Positions 1-11,315 of a stretch of DNA of 64,000 nucleotides are shown in pieces; position 1 is the first letter of the stretch; the number at the start of each line of letters is the position of its first letter. A program made the position numbers and the translations under genes. The stretch spans positions 62,001 through 126,000 of the forward strand of contig NZ_QWEG01000011.1 in assembly GCF_003515685.1 (NCBI RefSeq), in the 5' to 3' direction. The notes under the pieces were generated by a model. It made no database searches. It was not told where the DNA came from and worked only from the letters and a program-made list of their open reading frames with translations. Source of the DNA: Neobacillus notoginsengisoli. Its GTDB lineage: Bacteria > Bacillota > Bacilli > Bacillales > Cytobacillaceae.

Positions 1-3000
1 CGCCCTGATGGCTTCAGAGCCCCTGGCCATTGCTTCAATATCAAAATCCTCCGCCCGGACAGTAAAATACGCTGCATAATATAAAAGAGGGAGGTGTACC
101 TTAAAGTAGGCAATTCTTACAGCCATTAAAACATAAGCAGCCGCGTGCGCCTTGGGGAACATGTACTTAATTTTCTTACATGAATCGATATACCATTCAG
201 GCACTTCGTTTTTTCGCATTTCCGCTTCCATTTCCTCTGTAAGTCCTTTTCCTTTACGGACTGACTCCATAATTTTGAAAGCGAGGGCAGGTTCTAGGCC
301 CTGGTAAATCAAATAAACCATAATGTCATCCCGGCAGCCGATGACCTCGCTCAGTGTACAGATTTTGTTATGGATCAATTCTTGAGCATTTCCAAGCCAT
401 ACATCCGTCCCATGGGACAATCCGGATATCTGGACAAGCTCTGAGAACGTCGTCGGTTTCGTATCTTCAAGCATTTGCCTGACGAACCTTGTTCCGAATT
501 CCGGAATACCCAATGTTCCTGTTTTACACATAATTTGTTCTTCTGTCACGCCCAGTGATTCCGTCCCGCTGAAAATCTTCATGACCTCAGGGTCATCAGT
601 CGGAATTGTTTTCGGATCGATGCCGCTAAGATCCTGGAGCATACGGATGACGGTCGGATCATCGTGGCCAAGTATATCGAGTTTCAGCAAGTTATCATGG
701 ATGGAATGGAAATCAAAATGGGTCGTTTTCCATTCCGACGTGGCCGCATCGGCAGGGAATTGAATTGGCGAAAAGTCATAGATATCCATATAGTCCGGGA
801 CAACAATGATTCCCCCCGGGTGCTGTCCGGTTGTCCGCTTAACACCGACACAGCCGGAAGCGAGCCTGTCAATCTCCGCGCCCCTCAATTGAAGATTATT
901 CTCCTGCTGATACGCTTTTACGTAACCGAAAGCCGTTTTATCAGCAACCGTGCCAATTGTTCCAGCGCGATAGACATACTCTTCTCCGAATAATTCCTTC
1001 GTATAGTTATGCGCCCTTGGCTGGTATTCCCCGGAGAAGTTAAGGTCAATATCCGGAACCTTGTCCCCCTTAAAGCCGAGGAAGGTCTCAAACGGAATAT
1101 CATGGCCATCCTTCCGGTATTTAGCCCCGCATTCAGGACAGTTTTTATCAGGCAGGTCGAACCCGGAACCAACTGACCCATCATTAAAGAACTCAGAGTG
1201 CTTGCACTTTACACAAACATAATGAGGTGGAAGCGGATTTACCTCGGTGATTTCCGTCATTGTCGCAACAAAGGAGGAACCGACCGAACCCCTCGATCCA
1301 ACCAGATACCCATCATCAAGTGATTTCTTTACAAGTTTATGAGAAATGAGATAAATAACCGCAAAGCCATGGCCAATGATACTCTTTAATTCTTTTTCCA
1401 GTCGGGCCTCGACAATTTCAGGCAGAGGATCCCCGTAGATTCTGCGCGCCATCGAATAACTCATTTCCCGCATTTCCTCATCGGCGCCTTCAATTTTAGG
1501 CGTATAGAGGTCATCCTTGATTGGCTTAATCGCATCAATCATATCTGCAATTTTATTCGTGTTTTCCACAACAATTTCCTTAGCTTTTTTTGTGCCAAGG
1601 AAACTGAAAGCATCGAGCATCTCGTTGGTTGTCCTAAAGTGGACATCAGGAAGATTATGCCTGTTCAGAGGATTGGCGCCGCCCTGCGAATTGACAAGGA
1701 TCTTCCGGTAGATTTTATCGTTTTCATTCAGGTAATGGACATTCCCGGTTGCGACAACCGGCAGTTCCAATTTTTCACCCAGTTTTACGACATTGCCGAT
1801 AATCTCCTCAAGTGCCCTTTCGTCCCTGACCAGTTCCATTTCGAGCAATGGAGCGTAAACGGGTTTCGGCATAACCTCCAGGTAGTCGTAAAACCCAGCT
1901 GCTTCTTCAACTTCATCCGGCGACTTTTGCATCATCCCTTGAAAAACTTCGCCGCGGTCACATCCCGAGCCGACTAGAATTCCTTCCCGGTACTTCTGCA
2001 AAACAGACCTTGGAATGCGTGGAACCCGAAAAAAATAGTTGATCAGCGAAATTGAAATGAGCTTGAATAAGTTTTTTAACCCTGTCTCATTTTGGGCAAG
2101 GAGTGTGCAATGGTAAGGACGCGCGCGCTTGAACGCATTGCCTTTCCCCATGTTGTCGTTGAATTGATCGTGGTACTCAATGCCCTGTTCAAGTGAGTCC
2201 TTCAACATCCTCATCAATAAATAGCCTGTTGCCTCGGCATCGTAAATGGCCCGGTGATGCTGGGTTAGCTCCACATCAAATTTCTTCGCCAATGTATTCA
2301 GGCGGTGGTTTTTCATTTCCGGATACAGGAAACGAGCGAGTTCCAATGTATCAATGACAGGGTTCTTCGCTTTCTCAAAGCCCAGTTTTCTATACACTGT
2401 ATTCAGGAATCCCATATCGAAAGAGGCATTATGAGCGACGAAAATTGAATCGGCCGTCCATTCCCTGAACCGTTGAACAACTTCCCCTACTTCTGGGGCG
2501 TTTTGCACCATATCATCTGTGATGCCTGTTAAATTAATGGTTGTGGCTGACAATCTGTGATGAGGATTCGCAAAAGACTCAAAGCGGTCAATAATTTCCC
2601 CATCCTTAATCTTGACAGCTGCCAATTCAATAATCGTGTCATAAACGGCGGATAATCCGGTCGTTTCGACGTCAAAGACAACGTAGGTTTCATCGGCGAG
2701 CTTCCTGTGTGAATCGTTATAGGCTATTGGAACACCATCATCCACAAGATTCGCTTCAATCCCATAAAGTATCTTTATGTCATTTTTCTTGCCTGCAGCA
2801 AAAGCCTCCGGGAAAGATTGAGCGACAGCATGGTCCGTAATAGCGATTGCCGGGTGGCCCCATTTCTTCGCCTGCTCGACGAGTGAGGCAACAGGAGTGA
2901 CGGCATCCATTTGGCTCATCGGGGTATGGAGATGCAGCTCAACCCGCTTTTCCTCTGGCGGTGCACTATCCTGCCTAGTGACTGGCCTGATTTCATTGAC

Positions 3001-3960
3001 ATCATTGCCAATCATTATCAGATCGCGGACGAACGTATCGTTTTGAATGCTTCCGCGGACCCTTGCCCACATGCCTTTCTTCACCCGCTGATAAAGGGCT
3101 GCGTCCTCTTTATCCCGCGAGAACATTTTTACCATGATCGAACTAGTGTAGTCTGTTATCTTAAACGTCAGCAATGTCCGGCCACTTCTAAGCTCCCGTG
3201 TTTCCGCATCAAAAATATACCCTTCAATTGCGATTCTTCGTTCTTCATCGACAATCTCAATAAGGTTGCGGAAATCGGCATCCCCTTTTATCGTCAACCC
3301 AATAACGAGCGGCCCATCTCCCCCTGCTCCATTTCGGTCTTTTTCGGCCTCGCGTTTCTGCATTTCCATGAGGGCAAGCATGGCTCTTTCGTCGTCCTCT
3401 TTTTGCTTTGCCTCCATGAATTGCTGATATTCCTCGTTTTTTTCCTCTTCCTGTAGCTCTACATCCACAACAAGAAATGGAAATCCGAAAGACTGATAGA
3501 TAGAGGAAAAAAGTGCGCTGTATTTGCCTTTTATGGCGCCGCCTTCCGTTTCATTCCTAACCTTAACCAAAAGCTTCGTGCCATGAAGTTCAGGCATTTG
3601 CCCGTACAAAAGATTCATGAGCGGAGGGGCCATGCCATCAATTTCATTTAGGCATCTCTTCCAGTAATCCCAAATCATTTCTTTCGTAAAAGCCTGGTCT
3701 AAAACATTTATTTCAAAAGAGACAACCTCTGCATAAGATGAAAATTTCTCTTTAAGCTGTGTTTCGAGCATAGTAAAAAGGCTGGCAGGAAGAATCTTGC
3801 CGATTGTAAATAAAAAATGCCACTTTTTTTGTTTTCTGCTGATTTGCACCTGGTCTATCCGGGCATTTTCAAAATGAGGGACAATCGCGTCGTCTGTCAT
3901 GCCTAGCTGTTGCAGTAAAATTAGAAACCGTTCTATTCTTTCATCTGAATGGGTGTTCAT
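1..3960 (-). CDS. polC: DNA polymerase III alpha subunit, PolC type (3' end outside window)
   Basis: Replicative DNA polymerase of low-GC Gram-positives with built-in 3'-5' proofreading. The ATG is at 3958-3960 and 1320 codons are open to the window edge. PolC of B. subtilis is about 1437 residues, so roughly 115 C-terminal residues are missing. Visible in order: N-terminal domain and OB fold (to about 330); start of the PHP domain with [10 protein letters not shown] near 343, interrupted by the inserted DEDD exonuclease carrying DVETTG (D430, E432); the rest of PHP; a four-cysteine zinc module (CVKC near 916, CPEC near 941); and the polymerase active site PDIDLNF (D970, D972). The exonuclease-inside-PHP layout distinguishes PolC from DnaE. 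It lies downstream of proS, as in B. subtilis. Confidence 0.98.
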   Translation of the reverse strand, partial: MNTHSDERIERFLILLQQLGMTDDAIVPHFENARIDQVQISRKQKKWHFLFTIGKILPASLFTMLETQLKEKFSSYAEVVSFEINVLDQAFTKEMIWDYWKRCLNEIDGMAPPLMNLLYGQMPELHGTKLLVKVRNETEGGAIKGKYSALFSSIYQSFGFPFLVVDVELQEEEKNEEYQQFMEAKQKEDDERAMLALMEMQKREAEKDRNGAGGDGPLVIGLTIKGDADFRNLIEIVDEERRIAIEGYIFDAETRELRSGRTLLTFKITDYTSSIMVKMFSRDKEDAALYQRVKKGMWARVRGSIQNDTFVRDLIMIGNDVNEIRPVTRQDSAPPEEKRVELHLHTPMSQMDAVTPVASLVEQAKKWGHPAIAITDHAVAQSFPEAFAAGKKNDIKILYGIEANLVDDGVPIAYNDSHRKLADETYVVFDVETTGLSAVYDTIIELAAVKIKDGEIIDRFESFANPHHRLSATTINLTGITDDMVQNAPEVGEVVQRFREWTADSIFVAHNASFDMGFLNTVYRKLGFEKAKNPVIDTLELARFLYPEMKNHRLNTLAKKFDVELTQHHRAIYDAEATGYLLMRMLKDSLEQGIEYHDQFNDNMGKGNAFKRARPYHCTLLAQNETGLKNLFKLISISLINYFFRVPRIPRSVLQKYREGILVGSGCDRGEVFQGMMQKSPDEVEEAAGFYDYLEVMPKPVYAPLLEMELVRDERALEEIIGNVVKLGEKLELPVVATGNVHYLNENDKIYRKILVNSQGGANPLNRHNLPDVHFRTTNEMLDAFSFLGTKKAKEIVVENTNKIADMIDAIKPIKDDLYTPKIEGADEEMREMSYSMARRIYGDPLPEIVEARLEKELKSIIGHGFAVIYLISHKLVKKSLDDGYLVGSRGSVGSSFVATMTEITEVNPLPPHYVCVKCKHSEFFNDGSVGSGFDLPDKNCPECGAKYRKDGHDIPFETFLGFKGDKVPDIDLNFSGEYQPRAHNYTKELFGEEYVYRAGTIGTVADKTAFGYVKAYQQENNLQLRGAEIDRLASGCVGVKRTTGQHPGGIIVVPDYMDIYDFSPIQFPADAATSEWKTTHFDFHSIHDNLLKLDILGHDDPTVIRMLQDLSGIDPKTIPTDDPEVMKIFSGTESLGVTEEQIMCKTGTLGIPEFGTRFVRQMLEDTKPTTFSELVQISGLSHGTDVWLGNAQELIHNKICTLSEVIGCRDDIMVYLIYQGLEPALAFKIMESVRKGKGLTEEMEAEMRKNEVPEWYIDSCKKIKYMFPKAHAAAYVLMAVRIAYFKVHLPLLYYAAYFTVRAEDFDIEAMARGSEAIRA

Positions 3961-4044
3961 TCTTCACTCTCCCCATCTAGTACTGTCTATTTTTCAAAAG
4001 TTAATTATATCATAGAAACCGAACCCTTTCGGCATGAAGCTGCA

Positions 4045-4087
4045 AAAAAGAAAAAGGTGCCGCATTCAAATCGGCACCTTTTTCTTT
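4045..4087 (-). terminator. Rho-independent terminator after proS
   Basis: A perfect 10-bp stem (4053-4062 with 4072-4081) is followed on the minus strand by a T-rich run. It overlaps the proS stop codon and separates proS from polC. Confidence 0.85.
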
Positions 4088-5786
4088 AATTGTTTTCAAG
4101 CAGCGATTGGATTGTGTCTAAAAGTTTTTCGGTCTGCACTTCTATGACTTCACCGGTTTTTCGATTCTTTACTTCGACAATTCCATCCATCGCCTTTTTG
4201 CCAACAGTCACCCGTACTGGGATGCCAATCAAATCAGAATCGGCAAATTTCACCCCAGGGCGTTCCTGGCGGTCGTCGAACAGAATCTCAAATTGCTGGC
4301 CAATCGATTCATATAACTCTTCAGAAAGACTGGCTTGAGCCTCATCCTTCATATTCACCGCAATAAGGTGTACATGATAGGGAGCAACCGCTGAAGGCCA
4401 TATTATGCCTCTGTCGTCATTGAACTGCTCGGCTATAGCAGAAAGTGTCCTCGATACCCCAATACCGTAACAGCCCATAATCATCGGCTTTGATTTGCCG
4501 CCTTCATCCAGATAGAATGCTTCCATCGCTTCGCTGTAACGGGTTCCAAGTTTAAAGACATGGCCGACTTCAATTCCCTTTGCAAAAAGAATGTTGCCCT
4601 GGCCGTCTGGAGAAGGATCTCCTTCTTGTATGAAACGAATATCCGCGTAGCGGGTAACTTCAAAGTCGGTGCCCGGATTCACGTTTATAAAATGATAATC
4701 CTCTTCGTTCGCGCCGCAAACCCCGTTGACAATTGCTTCGATTGCATGGTCCGCAATGATTTCTACATTTGAAACGCCGACCGGCCCCACTGAACCAACT
4801 TCACAGCCCAGGATTTCCTTCGTCTCTCCAGCTTCTGCAAGTTCGACAGTGCTGGCCTCGAAGAGATTTTTAAGTTTGATATCATTTGCTTCATGATCGC
4901 CCCGGACCAATACGAGTACTTGGCGTCCGTCAACTTTAAATAACAGTGATTTAATGCATTGGTTCTCATTTACATTCAAGTACTCAGAAACCTCGGCAAT
5001 TGTCTTCTTGTTTTCAGTCTTTACCTTTTCTATTTTTTGTTGAGCTTCCCCGCTTTTAACATATGTAGCTGTAACAGGTGCCATTTCAATATTAGCTGCA
5101 TATGAGGAGGTATCCGAATAGGCAATCGTATCTTCGCCGATGTCTGACAAAACCATAAATTCATGTGTATCCTTCCCGCCCATAGCTCCGGAGTCTGCTA
5201 TGACAGCTCGGTAATTAAGGCCGCACCGTGAAAAAATAGTTGAGTAGGCCTTAAAAATCCTATCATATACTTCATCAAGGCTTTCTTTACTCGAATGAAA
5301 GGAATAAGCATCCTTCATGATAAACTCCCGTCCCCGAAGCAATCCAAACCGTGGACGTTTTTCATCACGGAATTTTGTTTGGATTTGATATAGAGTCAAG
5401 GGGAGCCGCTTGTAGGACTTCACTTCATCCCTGACAAGGCTTGTAATGACTTCTTCATGAGTCGGGCCCAGTGCGAACTCCCGGTGATGGCGGTCATGGA
5501 GCCTCATGAGTTCCGGCCCATACGATTGCCAGCGCCCCGATTCCTGCCATAGCTCTGCCTGCTGTAGAGCTGGCATGAGGAGCTCAACCCCACCGGCTTT
5601 GTCCATTTCTTCCCGGACAATGGATTCTATTTTTGTTAATACTCGTTTAGCCAGGGGCAAATAGCTATAAATTCCACTGGCGTTCTGCCGAATGAAACCG
5701 GCCCTAAGCAGAAGCTTATGGCTTTTTACATCCGCATCCGCAGGCACTTCCCTTAATGTAGGGATCAAGGTCATACTTTGCTTCAC
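4086..5786 (-). CDS. proS: Prolyl-tRNA synthetase, bacterial type
   Basis: Class II aminoacyl-tRNA synthetase that charges tRNA-Pro in the cytoplasm. It shows GPTHEEVIT and the MKDAYSFH region of the catalytic core, the long bacterial-type editing (INS) insertion in the middle, motif 3 ([10 protein letters not shown]) and a C-terminal anticodon-binding domain. The GTG at 5784-5786 is chosen as start because TGGAGG lies 8 nt upstream and the product (566 aa, [11 protein letters not shown]...) then aligns with B. subtilis ProS. An ATG at 5804 is in frame but has no good ribosome binding site. It sits between rasP and polC. Confidence 0.97.
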   Translation of the reverse strand: MKQSMTLIPTLREVPADADVKSHKLLLRAGFIRQNASGIYSYLPLAKRVLTKIESIVREEMDKAGGVELLMPALQQAELWQESGRWQSYGPELMRLHDRHHREFALGPTHEEVITSLVRDEVKSYKRLPLTLYQIQTKFRDEKRPRFGLLRGREFIMKDAYSFHSSKESLDEVYDRIFKAYSTIFSRCGLNYRAVIADSGAMGGKDTHEFMVLSDIGEDTIAYSDTSSYAANIEMAPVTATYVKSGEAQQKIEKVKTENKKTIAEVSEYLNVNENQCIKSLLFKVDGRQVLVLVRGDHEANDIKLKNLFEASTVELAEAGETKEILGCEVGSVGPVGVSNVEIIADHAIEAIVNGVCGANEEDYHFINVNPGTDFEVTRYADIRFIQEGDPSPDGQGNILFAKGIEVGHVFKLGTRYSEAMEAFYLDEGGKSKPMIMGCYGIGVSRTLSAIAEQFNDDRGIIWPSAVAPYHVHLIAVNMKDEAQASLSEELYESIGQQFEILFDDRQERPGVKFADSDLIGIPVRVTVGKKAMDGIVEVKNRKTGEVIEVQTEKLLDTIQSLLENN

Positions 5787-5848
5787 TTTTTTCGCCTCCA
5801 ACATTCTTTATCTAAACTTGCCTAAACATAAATCGTTTGCATATGTAT

Positions 5849-5873
5849 GCCGGCGGAAAGGGTTCCCGCCGGC
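5849..5873. other. GC-rich hairpin between rasP and proS
   Basis: An 8-bp perfect stem (GCCGGCGG/CCGCCGGC) in the rasP-proS gap. No T-run follows on the minus strand, so it is more likely a processing or stability element than an intrinsic terminator. Confidence 0.4.
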
Positions 5874-5924
5874 GACTTTTCAAATAATTAACAATCGTTT
5901 CCAGGAAAATCGCTGCTTAAACCT

Positions 5925-7184
5925 TTATAGGAAAAACCTTTGGATGTCGTTCCACGTTACGACGAGCATGAGGAGCATGAGAAGGGCGAATCCGATAAAA
6001 TGGACCATTCCTTCTTTTTGCTTGTCTACCGGCTTTCCTCTCAAAGCCTCAACAGCAAAGAACATTAGTCGACCTCCATCGAGAGCCGGAAATGGCAGAA
6101 GGTTCATAATACCAAGGTTAATACTTAGAATGGCAGCCCATTTCATTAAATAATAAACGCCTGATTTTGCAACAGTGTCTGTTGAAACATAAATGCCCAC
6201 CGGGCCGCTCAGCATATTGATCGAAAATTGTCCCGTGACAAGCTTACCGAGCATAACAAAGATTTCCTTAGTCCAGAATACTGTTTCTTCAAAACCATAA
6301 CTTAGCGCGCGCAATGGTGATTTTTCAACCGGGCTGTAAACGCCAATGATCCCAATCTTTTCTCCTTCAGCTTCTCGTGCCTGTGGGGTAACGAGGATTT
6401 CCCTTTCCTTGCCGTCACGTTCAACGATAAAATTGACTTCCTTTTCCGGGTTTTTCCGGACAACTTCCACGACATCAGTCCAACTGGAAATTTCCGATCC
6501 GGATATACTTTGAACAACGTCCCCTTCTTTTAGGCCTGCTTGCAGTGCCGCTCCATCTGGAGTAATCTTTCCGAGCTTTGGTTCATTGGAAGGGACGCCC
6601 TGGACAAGAGCTAGGATTAGAAAAATGAAAAACGCTAGAACAAAGTTCATCATTGGCCCGGCAAAAATGGCCAGCGTCCTTTGCCACAGTGTTTTGGAAC
6701 CGAACTGGCGGTTATAGGGAGCTATTTGGTTTTCAACCCCGTTTTCAATTGTTACCGCATCTGGGTTAACTAAGAATGCCCGAAGCGTCTCTTCTTCATC
6801 CTCGGGATAACCTTTAATAACAAGGGTACGGTCAAGGTCGGCATGCTCGACTTCAACAATTCTTGCATCAGGATATTTATCCTTATTATTCAATATGATC
6901 TTTTCGACTTTTCCGTCAGGACTTGACAGCAGGCCAATCCGATATCCCGGTTTAATATCAACCGCTTCAGCATCTTCACCAGCCATCCTTACATACCCGC
7001 CTATCGGGAGGAGACGGATCGTATAGAGCGTTTCTCCTTTTTTATGGCTGAAAACCTTCGGGCCCATGCCAATGGCAAACTCTCTGCAAAGGATTCCCGC
7101 CCTTTTCGCGAAAATAAAATGCCCTAATTCATGAAAGAAGACGAGCGCCCCGAATATGATGATGAACGCAATGACTGTACTCAT
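5925..7184 (-). CDS. rasP: Site-2 protease RasP (RseP family)
   Basis: Intramembrane zinc metalloprotease. In B. subtilis it cleaves anti-sigma factor RsiW, FtsL and remnant signal peptides. The first transmembrane segment carries HELGH (H18, E19, H22), a PDZ domain lies near residues 190-270, and the second metal motif LDGG sits in a C-terminal membrane segment near residue 375. The ATG at 7182-7184 is chosen (419 aa, MSTVIAF...) because AAAGGTGG lies 8 nt upstream; the GTG at 7196 overlaps that Shine-Dalgarno. It lies in the usual uppS-cdsA-dxr-rasP-proS order. Its presence implies regulated proteolysis of an ECF-type anti-sigma factor, which bears on the ECF-like promoter at 44322-44350. 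Confidence 0.96.
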   Translation of the reverse strand: MSTVIAFIIIFGALVFFHELGHFIFAKRAGILCREFAIGMGPKVFSHKKGETLYTIRLLPIGGYVRMAGEDAEAVDIKPGYRIGLLSSPDGKVEKIILNNKDKYPDARIVEVEHADLDRTLVIKGYPEDEEETLRAFLVNPDAVTIENGVENQIAPYNRQFGSKTLWQRTLAIFAGPMMNFVLAFFIFLILALVQGVPSNEPKLGKITPDGAALQAGLKEGDVVQSISGSEISSWTDVVEVVRKNPEKEVNFIVERDGKEREILVTPQAREAEGEKIGIIGVYSPVEKSPLRALSYGFEETVFWTKEIFVMLGKLVTGQFSINMLSGPVGIYVSTDTVAKSGVYYLMKWAAILSINLGIMNLLPFPALDGGRLMFFAVEALRGKPVDKQKEGMVHFIGFALLMLLMLVVTWNDIQRFFL

Positions 7185-7299
7185 AAGACCTACCACCTTT
7201 TTTTAAGAGTCCCGAAAGAACTTCCGGGGTTTGTCTTGCTTAAGGGTAATTACGGGCACAGCCTTTATACTTTAGGCTGAGCACTATCCCGCCAATTGT

Positions 7300-8445
7300 C
7301 TAGGCAAGTAGCGATTGGACGTATTGCCTTGTTCTTTTGTCGGTTTCCAGAATTGCTTCCAAATCTGGCTCTTTTATTAGGCTATGGGTCTCCAAAGCAC
7401 GTTCTACCAGGTCATCTATTTCAAGGAAACGGATACGGCCATCAAGGAATGCAGCAACCGCAATCTCATTTGCCGCATTTAATACTGTTGGGGCGGAACC
7501 ACCCTCTCTGCCAGCTTCATACGCCAATTGCAGGCAGCGGAACCGCTCAAAATCCATTTCTTGAAAATGCAATTTCCCTGCCTCGGCAAGGTTTAGTCTT
7601 TTTGCCGACTCAAGTGGCATTCTGTCCGGATATGTCAACGCATATTGAATTGGTACCCTCATATCAGGGCTCCCCAATTGCGCGATAATACTTGAGTCAT
7701 GGAACTCAACCATTGAATGGATAATGCTCTCCCGGTGCAGGAGAACACTGATTTTTTCATATGGAAGTGAAAATAGCCAATGCGCCTCTATGACCTCCAG
7801 GCCTTTATTCATCATTGTAGCAGAGTCGATTGTTATTTTTGCTCCCATTGACCAATTTGGATGGTTAAGGGCATCCTCAACCGCGACATCAGCCAATTCT
7901 TCTCGGGTTCGGTCCCGGAAGCTTCCTCCTGATGCAGTAATAATCAGCCTTTCAATGTTTTTATCATTCTCACCCTGTAAGCATTGAAAAATGGCTGAAT
8001 GCTCACTATCGACCGGCAACAGGCTGACCCCTTTCATTTTAGCGGCGCTCATAACGAGATGTCCCGCGGTAACAAGCGTTTCTTTGTTTGCAAGCGCGAT
8101 TGTTTTTCCGCATTTAATCGCTTCCAGTGTCGGCTTGAGGCCAACACTGCCAACAACCGCATTTAAGACGATCTCCGCCTGTTCGTGAGTTGCTGTTCCA
8201 GAAAGGCCTTCTTCTCCATACGAAAAAGTGATTCCTGGATATTCACTTCGGAGTTTTTCCGCATCTTCCTTCTCCTGCATTGATACAAACGCGGGCTTGA
8301 ATTCTTCGATAATTTTTCTGGCCAGTCCGATATTCCGGCCTGCCGAAAAGGCGACAAGATTGAATGATTCCGGATTTGACCGAAGGATATCCAAGGTTTG
8401 AATGCCGATTGATCCTGTGGCACCCATTAAACTAATTTTCTTCAT
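7300..8445 (-). CDS. dxr: 1-deoxy-D-xylulose 5-phosphate reductoisomerase
   Basis: Second enzyme of the MEP isoprenoid pathway: it converts DXP to 2-C-methyl-erythritol 4-phosphate using NADPH. The N-terminal Rossmann motif GATGSIG (residues 8-14) binds NADPH. The central metal and substrate region includes the acidic PVDSEHSA segment and GGSFRDRT, followed by [19 protein letters not shown]. The length (381 aa) is normal for the family. It is grouped with uppS and cdsA, which use or depend on isoprenoid and lipid precursors. Confidence 0.98.
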   Translation of the reverse strand: MKKISLMGATGSIGIQTLDILRSNPESFNLVAFSAGRNIGLARKIIEEFKPAFVSMQEKEDAEKLRSEYPGITFSYGEEGLSGTATHEQAEIVLNAVVGSVGLKPTLEAIKCGKTIALANKETLVTAGHLVMSAAKMKGVSLLPVDSEHSAIFQCLQGENDKNIERLIITASGGSFRDRTREELADVAVEDALNHPNWSMGAKITIDSATMMNKGLEVIEAHWLFSLPYEKISVLLHRESIIHSMVEFHDSSIIAQLGSPDMRVPIQYALTYPDRMPLESAKRLNLAEAGKLHFQEMDFERFRCLQLAYEAGREGGSAPTVLNAANEIAVAAFLDGRIRFLEIDDLVERALETHSLIKEPDLEAILETDKRTRQYVQSLLA

Positions 8446-8495
8446 TAATTAATCTCTCCTAAAGCTTTCCGCAGGTTAAATGCAGCTTGGCGGGA

Positions 8496-9287
8496 CTAAA
8501 TCAGCTGAAATATATGAATTAAGGGCCAGACAAACAAGAGGCTGTCAAAACGGTCTAGAATACCCCCGTGGCCAGGAAGGATGTTGCCTGAATCTTTAAT
8601 ATGATAATTTCTCTTGAAAGCTGATTCCGCCAGGTCGCCAAGTTGTCCAAATACAGACAAAAAAGCAGTCACTATAAGCAGTTTAACGGCGGGTACACCC
8701 AAATCACTAAAGACGACAAAGCCTATTGCGACCAGCAGTGCACACATAATTCCTCCCAAAAAGCCTTCTACCGTTTTATTTGGGCTGATTTCAGGCCAGA
8801 GCTTCCTTTTGCCTTTGGCCCTGCCGACAAAATAAGCTCCTGAGTCAGTAGCCCACATGATGAACAGGGAATAAAAGAGCCATGAGAGCCCGCCAGCGTT
8901 TCTTGTTTCCATAAAAAAGTAAAAGCCAGCGCCTACATAGGCAACGGCCATTGCTAAAAATGACGCATCATCAAATGTAAAGCGGTTTTTAGAGGCAACA
9001 GTATATGCCAAAAGGAGCAGGACTGCTATAACGGCTATGTCCTGTTTTCCATAGCCAAAGCGCCCAATCCATTCAGTATAGTCTGGCGGCAAAATCAGAA
9101 GCCACAACGTAACGAGGGACACAATTCCGGGAAAGGAAGCCAGGTTTAATTTCTTCATTTTTACAAGTTCATAAAAGCCGGCACTTGCAAGCAAGTATGC
9201 CAGCAGGATAAGCGGCCTACCACCAATAATGACAATCGGCAGGAATAGGGCCGCTGCCACGACTGCTGTTATAATTCTTTGCTTCAT
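8496..9287 (-). CDS. cdsA: Phosphatidate cytidylyltransferase
   Basis: Makes CDP-diacylglycerol from phosphatidic acid and CTP for phospholipid synthesis at the membrane. The 263-residue protein is almost entirely hydrophobic, with about eight membrane segments. It carries the family signature near the C-terminal third (ISPNKTVEGFLGG, then GDLAESAFKRN...KDSG and LPGHGGILDRFDS). It is separated from uppS by a 306-bp gap that contains R1 repeat copy 1. Confidence 0.97.
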   Translation of the reverse strand: MKQRIITAVVAAALFLPIVIIGGRPLILLAYLLASAGFYELVKMKKLNLASFPGIVSLVTLWLLILPPDYTEWIGRFGYGKQDIAVIAVLLLLAYTVASKNRFTFDDASFLAMAVAYVGAGFYFFMETRNAGGLSWLFYSLFIMWATDSGAYFVGRAKGKRKLWPEISPNKTVEGFLGGIMCALLVAIGFVVFSDLGVPAVKLLIVTAFLSVFGQLGDLAESAFKRNYHIKDSGNILPGHGGILDRFDSLLFVWPLIHIFQLI

Positions 9288-9380
9288 ATTTCTTCAGGCA
9301 AATAGCCCCCAATAAAACTCTAGAAAAAGGGAATATTGCCTTTCCTCCTTTACATTTTGGCTATGTTAAATATGGCTGTT

Positions 9381-9507
9381 GATTTCCACTCCGGGGACAC
9401 GCTTTCCGCGGGGCGTCAGTGGAGCCTCCTCGGCGCTAAAAGCGCCTGCGAGGTCTCCACCTTGCCGCTTCATCCCGCCGGAGTCGGTCCCCTCCGCTCC
9501 AATCAAC
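9381..9507 (+). repeat. Dispersed R1 repeat, copy 1
   Basis: A roughly 125-bp GC-rich element in the cdsA-uppS gap, read on the plus strand. It contains ACGCTTTCCGCGGGGCGTCA, an internal hairpin around GTGGAGCCTCCTCGGCGC / GCGCCTGCGAGGTCTCCAC, and ends that pair imperfectly with each other. Related copies are at 20625, 29882 and 57921. The gap 9288-9593 holds nothing else I can identify. Confidence 0.85.
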
Positions 9508-9593
9508 GTAGTTGAAAATCAAGAACCCTTTAACACAGCCAACTTTTTAAAAAGTCGGGCCGGCCCACTTGCAGGCTCATTCAATCAGTCACA

Positions 9594-10379
9594 CTAAGAA
9601 CCTTGTATTCCGCCAAATCTTCTTTGCCGGTTCTGAAAGGTTTCGACAGCATTAAGGAGATGTTCTTCATTGAAATCCGGCCATAATACATCCGTAAACC
9701 AAAATTCAGTATAAGCGAGCTGCCAAAGCATAAAATTACTCAACCGTATTTCTCCGCTCGTACGGATAAGCAAATCGGGATCTGCCAGCTTGGATGACAT
9801 CAAGTAAGAAGAAAAAGCTTCCTCATTCAGACTATTAGCATCCATTATACCACTCTGACAGTCTTTTAAGACATGCCTGACTGCATCTAGTATCTCAGCC
9901 CTGCTCCCGTAATTCAATGCAAAATTCAAGACTAGCCCGGTATTGTTCTTTGTCTCTTCACTCGCTTTATTTATGGCCCTTAAAGTATGGACCGGCAGAT
10001 TTTCCTGATATCCCATCATTTCGACCCGGACATTTTCTTCAATGAGCTCCGGAAGAAAGGACCCAAGAAACTCTTCCGGAAGCTGCATAAGATAGTCTAC
10101 TTCCATTTTAGGCCTTTTCCAGTTTTCTGTTGAAAAGGCATAAAGGGTCAAAGCACCGATTCCAAGTTCGTTAGCTAGCCGGGTAATTTTCCTGACAACT
10201 TTCATACCCTCATGGTGTCCAGCGACTCGCGGCATCGCCCTTTTTTTTGCCCAGCGGCCGTTTCCATCCATGATAATTGCAATATGGGAAGGAACACCCG
10301 CTTTTTTTACAGATTCTATCCTATCTCGGAGAGAGGAAGAGGAATTTTGGGGTTTCCAGCGTTTTAATTTATTGAACAT
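9594..10379 (-). CDS. uppS: Undecaprenyl diphosphate synthase (cis-prenyltransferase)
   Basis: Condenses isopentenyl diphosphate units onto farnesyl diphosphate to make the C55 lipid carrier for cell-wall synthesis. It shows the catalytic-loop signature IIMDGNGRWAKKR, the GHHEGMKVV and LTLYAFSTENWKRP regions, and the C-terminal LLIRTSGEIRLSNF...ELIR-type substrate motif. The start is the ATG at 10377-10379 (261 aa, MFNKLKRW), preceded by GGAGG 9 nt upstream. The open frame extends 54 codons further, but that extension lies in a family B repeat and is not conserved. Confidence 0.97.
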   Translation of the reverse strand: MFNKLKRWKPQNSSSSLRDRIESVKKAGVPSHIAIIMDGNGRWAKKRAMPRVAGHHEGMKVVRKITRLANELGIGALTLYAFSTENWKRPKMEVDYLMQLPEEFLGSFLPELIEENVRVEMMGYQENLPVHTLRAINKASEETKNNTGLVLNFALNYGSRAEILDAVRHVLKDCQSGIMDANSLNEEAFSSYLMSSKLADPDLLIRTSGEIRLSNFMLWQLAYTEFWFTDVLWPDFNEEHLLNAVETFQNRQRRFGGIQGS

Positions 10380-10440
10380 TATCTTACTCCTCCAATTCAA
10401 TGGATCTTCCCTCCGAAAAAGGGTAAACATTTTGCAGAGA

Positions 10441-10622
10441 AGGACGCTTCCACTTTTCTTTTTGTCTAGCTGCCAGATGCCAAGGTGCTCCTGCGCCAGC
10501 TTATTCGGGGAAGCTTCGTTCAGCTCGGCGCAAAGCTGCAATGAAGTTTCTCAGGAAGCAGCTTGCCTTCGCTTTTCTATTTGGCTAGCTGCGGCGCTAA
10601 ACGGACGCCTTCGCTTTTCTAT
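10441..10622 (+). repeat. Dispersed family B repeat, copy 1 (partial or compound)
   Basis: Two abutting pieces of the family B repeat in the frr-uppS gap. One runs from CGCTTCCACTTTTCTTTTT; the other contains CTAGCTGCGGCGCTAAACGG. Both resemble the elements at 29091, 45473, 50329 and 50453. The remainder of 10380-10755 holds only the uppS ribosome binding site and the frr terminator. Confidence 0.65.
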
Positions 10623-10712
10623 GTATATTTTATGGATGTTTTTATCATACCAAAAATGCATCAAGATATCTCTTTAAAGATGCATGAAAACTGTTTTTCA
10701 GTGCTTTCAAGT

Positions 10713-10737
10713 GAAAAAACCCCGTAAAGGGGCTTTT
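10713..10737 (-). terminator. Terminator after frr
   Basis: CCCC/GGGG stem with a TAAA-type loop, extended by A/T pairs and followed by T-runs on the minus strand, 19 nt past the frr stop. Confidence 0.7.
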
Positions 10738-10755
10738 AACGTACTGAATTGGAGA

Positions 10756-11313
10756 TTATACTTCCATGATTTCCTTTTCTTTATCCTTTGTAATTTGATC
10801 CACCTTGCTGATATGATCATCTGTCAGCTTTTGGATATCTTCGGAATAACCGCGTAAATCATCTTCTGTAATTTCACCGTTTTTCTCCAGCTTTTTCAGT
10901 TCATCATTGGCATCACGGCGAATATTCCGAACGGCGATCTTTGCATCTTCAGCTTCTTTTTTCACAAGCTTTACAAGCTCTTTCCGTCTCTCTTCGGTCA
11001 ATTGCGGAACAGCGATGCGGATAAGAGAACCATCATTCGTCGGATTAAGTCCTAAATCTGATTTCTGAATCGCTTTTTCAATATCCCCTAGGATGCTCTT
11101 GTCATAAGGCTGAATCACTAGCAACCTTGCTTCTGGCGTACTGATTCCGGCTAGTTGGTTAACAGGTGTAGGAGCACCATAATAGTCTACTGTGATACGG
11201 TCCAGAAGTGAAGCGCTGGCCCTTCCTGCCCTGATTGTTGCCAGTTCACGGGAGTATGCTTGAATCGCTTTTTCCATTTTTTCCTTTGTATTGCTGATGA
11301 CCTGTTTCGGCAT
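10756..11313 (-). CDS. frr: Ribosome recycling factor
   Basis: Splits post-termination ribosomes together with EF-G. The 185 residues equal the B. subtilis length. It forms the expected three-helix bundle with the conserved [19 protein letters not shown] segment near residues 28-46 and the central sandwich domain ([22 protein letters not shown]). It starts 2 nt after the pyrH stop, so the two are translationally coupled. Confidence 0.98.
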   Translation of the reverse strand: MPKQVISNTKEKMEKAIQAYSRELATIRAGRASASLLDRITVDYYGAPTPVNQLAGISTPEARLLVIQPYDKSILGDIEKAIQKSDLGLNPTNDGSLIRIAVPQLTEERRKELVKLVKKEAEDAKIAVRNIRRDANDELKKLEKNGEITEDDLRGYSEDIQKLTDDHISKVDQITKDKEKEIMEV

Positions 11314-11315
11314 TA

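Noticed and set aside
2911-3456. Plus-strand open frame of 181 codons
   Set aside because: It is antisense to the conserved polC N-terminal region, has no ribosome binding site, and its composition is that of a shadow frame.
3961-5900. T-box leader for proS
   Set aside because: The gap upstream of proS is about 140 bp and contains no T-box sequence (TGGNACC-type) or specifier-loop architecture.
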